A stretch of DNA of 16,658 nucleotides from an uncultured Bacillota bacterium (GTDB taxonomy: Bacteria; Bacillota; Clostridia; Peptostreptococcales; Anaerovoracaceae). This document shows, in pieces, positions 12,886-16,658 of this stretch (positions are counted from its first letter, which is position 1; every line of letters begins with the position of its first letter). The notes under the pieces were generated by a model, which had not been told where the DNA came from, did not search any database, and saw nothing but the letters and a program-made list of their open reading frames with translations. The stretch is taken from assembly GCA_902465215.1 (NCBI GenBank), contig CABQMM010000003.1, forward strand, positions 1 through 16,658, written 5' to 3'. Position numbers and translations under genes: made by a program.

Positions 12886-14151
12886 ATGATACCTCTTTCA
12901 ACAAGAATGAGACCGGAAAAGCTTGAAGATTTCGTGGGGCAGGAGCACTTTATGTACGAAGGCTCGCTCTTTTATAATTCCATAAAGAATAAAACCTTTG
13001 ATTCGGCGATTTTTTTCGGTCCGTCAGGCACGGGAAAAACGACGCTGGCAAGGATTATTGCCCGGGAAATGGACGGGAATTTTCATGAAATCAACGCTTC
13101 AACGACCGGAACGAAGGAGCTGAAAGAGCTGATAGACAATGCGAAGCTTTCTTTTTACGGACTGGAGCAGCGCACAACCTATGTGTACATCGACGAGTTT
13201 CACCGCTGGAACAAGCTCCAGCAGGACAGCCTGCTGAAAGCGCTCGAAGAAGGCGTAATCAAGTTTATCGGCAGTACGACGGAAAATCCGTATTTCTCGG
13301 TGAACAACGCGATTATCAGCCGCGTTCGGAATATTTACGAGTTTAAAAGACTTTCTGCGGAAAATCTTCTGCGCATTATCAAGCGTGCGCTTACAGATAA
13401 GGAAATCGGCTTCGGCAATTTAAAGATTTCGTATGAAGAGGAAGCCCTTGCCATACTGGCGGATTTGGCAAACGGAGATGCAAGGGTGGCTCTGGACACG
13501 ACCGGATTCATTGTGGACAACCTTGGAGAAGGGCAGACGATTACGCCGCAGATTGTTTCGGAAGCGATGCAGCGGAAAATCGGGTTTTATGACAAGGGGG
13601 ATGACCGCTACAATCTTTTGAGCGCCCTCCAAAAATCTGTGCGAGGAAGCGACCCCGATGCGGCAGTACATTATCTGGCACGGCTTCTGGACGGAGGCGC
13701 GGATATTCAGATGATTGGGCGCAGGCTTTTGGTCATGGCAAGCGAAGATGTCGGCATGGCATATCCGTCGGCAATTTCGATTGTAACCGCCTGCGTGCAG
13801 GCGGCTCAGATGGTCGGTATGCCGGAAGCTGTGATTAATCTGGCACAGGCGGTGGTTCTGATGGCGGCGGCGCCAAAGTCGAACGCTTCCTATATGGCCT
13901 TAGAAGAAGCGATGCACGATATTAAGACGAAAAAAATCGATGACGTTCCGAACCATCTGAAGGACACGCACTATAAAGGCGCGGCGGATTTGGGATACGG
14001 CGGTTATAAATATCCGCATGCTTACGGTGGGTATGTGAAACAGCAGTATCTTCCGGACAATTTGTACAAGCAGGGCGTGAAATACTACAAGCCGACGGAA
14101 AACGGCTCGGAGGCAGCATTTAAGAAATATTTAGAAAGTCTCGAAAAGTGA
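12886..14151 (+). CDS. rarA: Replication-associated recombination protein A (RarA/MgsA AAA+ ATPase)
   Basis: This 421-residue clamp-loader-like AAA+ protein acts at stalled or gapped replication forks. It keeps the family layout: an opening RPEKLEDFVGQEH (9-21), Walker A GPSGTGKT (45-52, Lys51), Walker B VYIDEFHRWNK (100-110, Asp103/Glu104; the family usually has DEIHRFNK, so the Phe and Trp replacements are slight variants), sensor-1 block IGSTTENPYF (128-137), and an ISRVR arginine element. The helical lid and C-terminal tetramerisation region follow, with MASEDVGMA and APKSNASYMAL. Length is normal. AAGGAG at 12871-12876 is the ribosome binding site. The ispH-S1 gene starts 7 bases after its stop with only a weak ribosome binding site, which suggests read-through transcription from this gene. 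Confidence 0.94.
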   Translation: MIPLSTRMRPEKLEDFVGQEHFMYEGSLFYNSIKNKTFDSAIFFGPSGTGKTTLARIIAREMDGNFHEINASTTGTKELKELIDNAKLSFYGLEQRTTYVYIDEFHRWNKLQQDSLLKALEEGVIKFIGSTTENPYFSVNNAIISRVRNIYEFKRLSAENLLRIIKRALTDKEIGFGNLKISYEEEALAILADLANGDARVALDTTGFIVDNLGEGQTITPQIVSEAMQRKIGFYDKGDDRYNLLSALQKSVRGSDPDAAVHYLARLLDGGADIQMIGRRLLVMASEDVGMAYPSAISIVTACVQAAQMVGMPEAVINLAQAVVLMAAAPKSNASYMALEEAMHDIKTKKIDDVPNHLKDTHYKGAADLGYGGYKYPHAYGGYVKQQYLPDNLYKQGVKYYKPTENGSEAAFKKYLESLEK

Positions 14152-14158
14152 GAAAGCT

Positions 14159-16165
14159 ATGACAGAAAATACAGGATATACAGGAAAAAAAGAAATCCTG
14201 CTGGCGGAAAATTCGGGGTTTTGCTTCGGTGTGCGGCAGGCGATTGAAAAAACAGAAGCGGAAATTAAAAAAAAGAAGGAAGGAGGGAGCAAAGGACGCA
14301 TCTACACCTGGGGTCCTTTGATTCACAACCGGACCGTGACAGACGATTTGCGAGAAAAAGGGGCGTGCATTCTGTCCTCGCTGGACTGCGCAGGGAAAGA
14401 AGATGTCATCGTCGTGCGCTCCCATGGAGAGACGAAGCAGTTCTTTGAAGAAGCAGGAAAAATCGGCTGCCGAATCGTGGACGCAACCTGTCCTTTTGTG
14501 AAGAAAATTCAATCTTTGGCGGAGGAGGCACACAAGGAAGGCAAGCAGGTCATCATCGTCGGTGACAAAAATCATCCCGAGGTAATTGGAATCAACGGCT
14601 GGTGTGAAAACAGCGCGGCAATTCTGAACTCCGCAGCGGAAGCAGAGGATTTTTTGCGAAGAAGAAAAGCGAATGAAAAAAATGCATACTTTATGGTTGC
14701 GCAGACCACGATAAAAAAGGAAGTCTTAGATGAGGTTCTTGCGGTTTTTGAACGGGAAAATACGGATGTAGAGGTGAAAAATACCATCTGCAATGCAACT
14801 TCACTCAGGCAGAAAAGCTGCGCGGATCTGGCAGCAAAATGCGATGCCATGCTCATAATCGGCGGCAGAGAAAGCTCCAATACGCAAAAATTATTCGAAA
14901 TATCAAAAAAAATGTGCAAAAAAACATTTTTTGTTGAAAAAAATGAAGATTTACCGTTGCACGAAATCGCAAAATGTAATAAAATAGGTATTGCAGCGGG
15001 TGCCTCGACACCCGAATGCGTAATTAAGGAGGTTATTGCTACCATGAGTGAAAAAAAAGAAATGAGCATGGAAGAACTGCTTGCTACCGAAGCATATGAT
15101 TTAGACGGAGCTATGAGACTTCCAAGACTCAACGAAGTTGTTAACGGAACGGTACATCAGGTTACTGAAAATGGAGTCATCGTTGACATGGGTTGTAAAA
15201 AAGACGGAATTATTCCGAAAGAAGAAGTAACATTGGAAGGAGACCAGAAGTTAACTGACTTATTCAAGGCTGGCGATGAAATCCAGGCTAAAGTAGTTAA
15301 GACGGATGACGGTGAAGGCGTAATTACACTTTCCAAGAAGAAACTGGAAGTGAATGAGCACTGGAACGAAATCAACGAAGCTCTTGAAAATAAGGAAACA
15401 ATCACTGTTAAGGTTGTAAGACAGGTTAACGGCGGCGTTATCGCGGCTTATAAAGAAGTATCCGGTTTTATTCCGCTTTCCCAGCTTTCGGACAAGTTCG
15501 TTGAAAATGCAGACGAATTTATCGGAAAAGAATTACCTGTAAAGGTAACCAGAGTTGACCCTAAGAGAGGCAGAGCTGTATTCTCTCATAAGGTTATTCT
15601 TAACGAAGAAAAGCAGAAACAGGTGGAAGCTGTATGGAACAGCCTCAATGTAGGCGATGTTGTTGAAGGTACGGTAATGAGATTCACAGACTACGGCGCA
15701 TTCGTAGATCTCGGCGGAATCGACGGACTGCTTCACATCTCCGAAATTTCCTGGGGCAAGCTGAAACACCCACAGGAAGTTCTTCAGATTGGCGACAAGG
15801 TTAAGGTTAAGATTTTGTCCATGAACGAAGAAAAAGGCAAGATTTCCCTCGGTCTGAAGCAGACAACTCCGGAACCATGGTCCGTAATTGAAGAAAAGTA
15901 TCAGGTTGGACAAGTTGTAACAGGTAAAGTTGTTCAGATTAAGGAATACGGCGCATTCGTAGAGCTGGAACCGGGTCTTGACGGGCTGGTACATATTTCT
16001 AAGAGAGTAAACGATATCGCTGAAGAACTCACTTTAGGACAGACTGTCGAAGCGAAGATTCTTGAAATCGATACGGAGAGAAAGAGAATCAGCCTCAGCA
16101 TCAAACAGGCTGCAGAAGAACCTGTTGATGAAGCAGACGAAGCGGAAGAAGCTGACGAAGAATAA
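14159..16165 (+). CDS. ispH-rpsA: Bifunctional IspH - ribosomal protein S1 fusion
   Basis: A 668-residue fusion, known from Clostridia. Residues 10-292 are IspH, the iron-sulphur enzyme making IPP and DMAPP in the last step of the MEP isoprenoid pathway. The three cluster cysteines are Cys22 (SGFCFGVRQA), Cys111 (DATCPFV) and Cys211 (NTICNATSLRQ), with His56, His89, His139, Glu141 and the SSN (239-241) and STP (283-285) substrate motifs all present. Residues 296-668 are S1, with four OB-fold repeats at about 327-396, 412-481, 498-567 and 584-651 and an acidic tail. The last two repeats are the most canonical (YGAFVDL, YGAFVEL). At the junction an in-frame ATG (15044) follows AAGGAGG (15026-15032), so S1 may also be made alone. 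Codon choice changes here, with GTT/GTA and AAG favoured in the S1 part. Confidence 0.95.
   Translation: MTENTGYTGKKEILLAENSGFCFGVRQAIEKTEAEIKKKKEGGSKGRIYTWGPLIHNRTVTDDLREKGACILSSLDCAGKEDVIVVRSHGETKQFFEEAGKIGCRIVDATCPFVKKIQSLAEEAHKEGKQVIIVGDKNHPEVIGINGWCENSAAILNSAAEAEDFLRRRKANEKNAYFMVAQTTIKKEVLDEVLAVFERENTDVEVKNTICNATSLRQKSCADLAAKCDAMLIIGGRESSNTQKLFEISKKMCKKTFFVEKNEDLPLHEIAKCNKIGIAAGASTPECVIKEVIATMSEKKEMSMEELLATEAYDLDGAMRLPRLNEVVNGTVHQVTENGVIVDMGCKKDGIIPKEEVTLEGDQKLTDLFKAGDEIQAKVVKTDDGEGVITLSKKKLEVNEHWNEINEALENKETITVKVVRQVNGGVIAAYKEVSGFIPLSQLSDKFVENADEFIGKELPVKVTRVDPKRGRAVFSHKVILNEEKQKQVEAVWNSLNVGDVVEGTVMRFTDYGAFVDLGGIDGLLHISEISWGKLKHPQEVLQIGDKVKVKILSMNEEKGKISLGLKQTTPEPWSVIEEKYQVGQVVTGKVVQIKEYGAFVELEPGLDGLVHISKRVNDIAEELTLGQTVEAKILEIDTERKRISLSIKQAAEEPVDEADEAEEADEE
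14957..15046 (+). promoter_or_regulatory. Internal translation start for S1 inside the fusion gene, with a possible internal promoter
   Basis: AAGGAGG (15026-15032) lies 11 bases before the in-frame ATG at 15044-15046 (Met296), the exact start of the S1 part (MSEKKEMSMEELL). It matches the anti-Shine-Dalgarno better than the site in front of the full gene. About 60 bases further up, TAAAAT (14980-14985) is preceded at 17 bases by TTGCAC (14957-14962), which matches only 3 of 6 positions of the -35 consensus. The ribosome binding site is convincing, the promoter only suggestive. Confidence 0.55.
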
Positions 16166-16175
16166 TTGAAAAAAG

Positions 16176-16194
16176 AAGCTGCAGGATGCGGCTT
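16176..16194 (+). other. Small hairpin ahead of the rpsA terminator
   Basis: AAGCTGC (16176-16182) pairs with GCGGCTT (16188-16194), one G-U pair, loop AGGAT. It lies between the stop codon and the main terminator and lacks a U-run. It may protect the 3' end of the mRNA or be an accessory terminator stem. Confidence 0.4.
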
Positions 16195-16200
16195 TACGAT

Positions 16201-16228
16201 AAAGGAGCGGATGACCGCTCCTTTTTTT
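16201..16228 (+). terminator. Terminator of the ispH-rpsA transcript
   Basis: AAAGGAGCGG (16201-16210) and CCGCTCCTTT (16215-16224) form a perfect 10-bp stem with the loop ATGA and a run of seven T residues at 16222-16228. This is the strongest intrinsic terminator in the window. Confidence 0.95.
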
Positions 16229-16559
16229 GGATAAAGCGAAGAAAGGCCACGTATATTTTTTCAAAAAAGCAGACAAAATAGCTGTAATTTTAGCTGCGCT
16301 TTTGATTGTTTCACTCTTTGTCTTTACGGGATGTGCCAATAACGATGAACCGCGGAATGACGGCAACCAGGGAAGCGCGTCTCAGGACATTGAAAGAGGC
16401 GTGGACGACATCGGAGACGGTATCGAAAAGGGCGTGGATGATTTGGGAGACGATCTGAGCGATACGAAGACAAATCATAATAAAACCGATGGAAGCGGTA
16501 TTGAGAACAACAACCGCGCCGATAATGTTGACAACGGCACGAAAAATACTGCAAACTAG
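16227..16559 (+). CDS. Small predicted lipoprotein with an 11-residue tandem duplication
   Basis: This frame of up to 110 residues ends at TAG 16557-16559. It has a basic N-terminus, a hydrophobic helix KIAVILAALLIVSLFVFTGC with a lipobox ending at Cys36, and then a short polar, Asn/Asp-rich domain, so the product should be lipid-anchored outside the membrane. The mature part contains two 11-residue units, IERGVDDIGDG and IEKGVDDLGDD, probably an amphipathic helix. The start is unclear. The only upstream near-cognate start is TTG at 16227, which lies in the terminator T-run with no proper ribosome binding site. A GAAAGG at about 16240-16246 faces no ATG, GTG or TTG at a useful distance. Either a non-standard start is used, the gene is decayed, or there is a sequence error. 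I do not recognise the family. Confidence 0.5.
   Translation: MDKAKKGHVYFFKKADKIAVILAALLIVSLFVFTGCANNDEPRNDGNQGSASQDIERGVDDIGDGIEKGVDDLGDDLSDTKTNHNKTDGSGIENNNRADNVDNGTKNTAN
16389..16454 (+). repeat. Two diverged 33-base tandem units in the lipoprotein gene
   Basis: The units 16389-16421 and 16422-16454 encode IERGVDDIGDG and IEKGVDDLGDD. Eight of 11 residues are identical, while the DNA has drifted mostly at third codon positions, so the protein repeat is under selection or is an old duplication. Confidence 0.65.
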
Positions 16560-16566
16560 CGAAGGA

Positions 16567-16620
16567 CAAGGTCTTCTCTTTGTTTCGCATCGAAAGGCGG
16601 ACAATAATGGGGAGACCTTG
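16567..16620. repeat. Large inverted repeat with nested hairpin abutting the last promoter
   Basis: CAAGGTCTTCTC (16567-16578) can pair with GGGGAGACCTTG (16609-16620) over 12 bp, two of them G-U in one strand. Within the 30-base loop TTTCG (16583-16587) and CGAAA (16591-16595) make a second 5-bp stem. There is no U-run after it, so it is a poor terminator. The right arm runs into the -35 box of the next promoter, so an operator or regulatory structure is possible. Confidence 0.6.
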
Positions 16621-16658
16621 ACTTTATATTTGATATGTTCTATACTTTTTGCAGGAGG
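16618..16658 (+). promoter_or_regulatory. Strong promoter and ribosome binding site of a gene beyond the window
   Basis: TTGACT (16618-16623) and TATACT (16641-16646) are separated by 17 bases. AGGAGG follows at 16653-16658, the end of the window. Transcription would start almost at the ribosome binding site, so the leader is very short. The gene itself is not visible. Confidence 0.7.

Noticed and set aside
14120..15132. Minus-strand open frames opposite ispH-rpsA
   Set aside because: Their sequences are low-complexity mirror products of the conserved plus-strand gene, with no ribosome binding site or family signature.
1..16658. CRISPR array, tRNA/rRNA genes, insertion sequences
   Set aside because: No regularly spaced direct repeats, no cloverleaf or rRNA-like sequence, and no transposase-like protein were found by reading both strands.

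Overview
The window reads as a chromosomal segment of a Gram-positive, probably spore-forming anaerobe of the class Clostridia. The evidence is a 4-hydroxy-3-methylbut-2-enyl diphosphate reductase (IspH) fused to ribosomal protein S1, a YlmC/YmxH-type sporulation PRC-barrel protein beside a TepA-like ClpP homologue, strong AGGAGG ribosome binding sites, and a Tad pilus locus with no outer-membrane secretin. I do not assign a genus.

Layout. 1-141: the last 46 codons of an ATP-binding protein of the DUF4143 type, closed by a bidirectional terminator. 242-1264 (minus): a threonine-aldolase-family PLP enzyme. 1433-2513: an AT-rich defence-type unit. It has a near-consensus promoter overlapped by a perfect 10-bp palindrome, a short predicted RNA ending in a hairpin plus U-run, then an AbiD/AbiF-like (Abi_2) protein with a HEPN RNase motif. 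2510-3796: a ClC anion transporter whose start overlaps the abi stop. 3818-4786 (minus): a membrane-anchored alpha/beta hydrolase. 4808-5038 (minus) and 5101-5805 (plus): the divergent ylmC/ymxH-like and tepA-like pair.

5841-12264: one Tad (Flp, type IVc) pilus operon with a strong promoter at its head and a canonical terminator at its end. The order is TadZ/CpaE-like, TadA ATPase, short TadB, short TadC, Flp1-like pilin, small TadE-like pseudopilin, DUF5702/TadG-like protein, TadE-like protein with a C-terminal Cys/His zinc-site-like motif, and a DUF6382-type protein. Most of these genes overlap or are separated by a few bases, so they are probably translated as a coupled unit. No prepilin peptidase is present here, so it must be encoded elsewhere.

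12324-16165: a SPOR-domain membrane protein, the AAA+ replication/recombination factor RarA/MgsA, and the IspH-S1 fusion. The fusion carries an internal ribosome binding site and ATG exactly at the domain junction. 16201-16658: a strong terminator, a small predicted lipoprotein with an 11-residue duplication and an unclear start, and finally a large inverted repeat abutting a strong promoter and ribosome binding site for a gene beyond the window.

The most distinctive item is the Abi_2/HEPN gene with its own promoter-hairpin-terminator leader at 1433-2513. Its layout fits an RNA-regulated toxin. Whether the leader RNA is an antitoxin is an inference.
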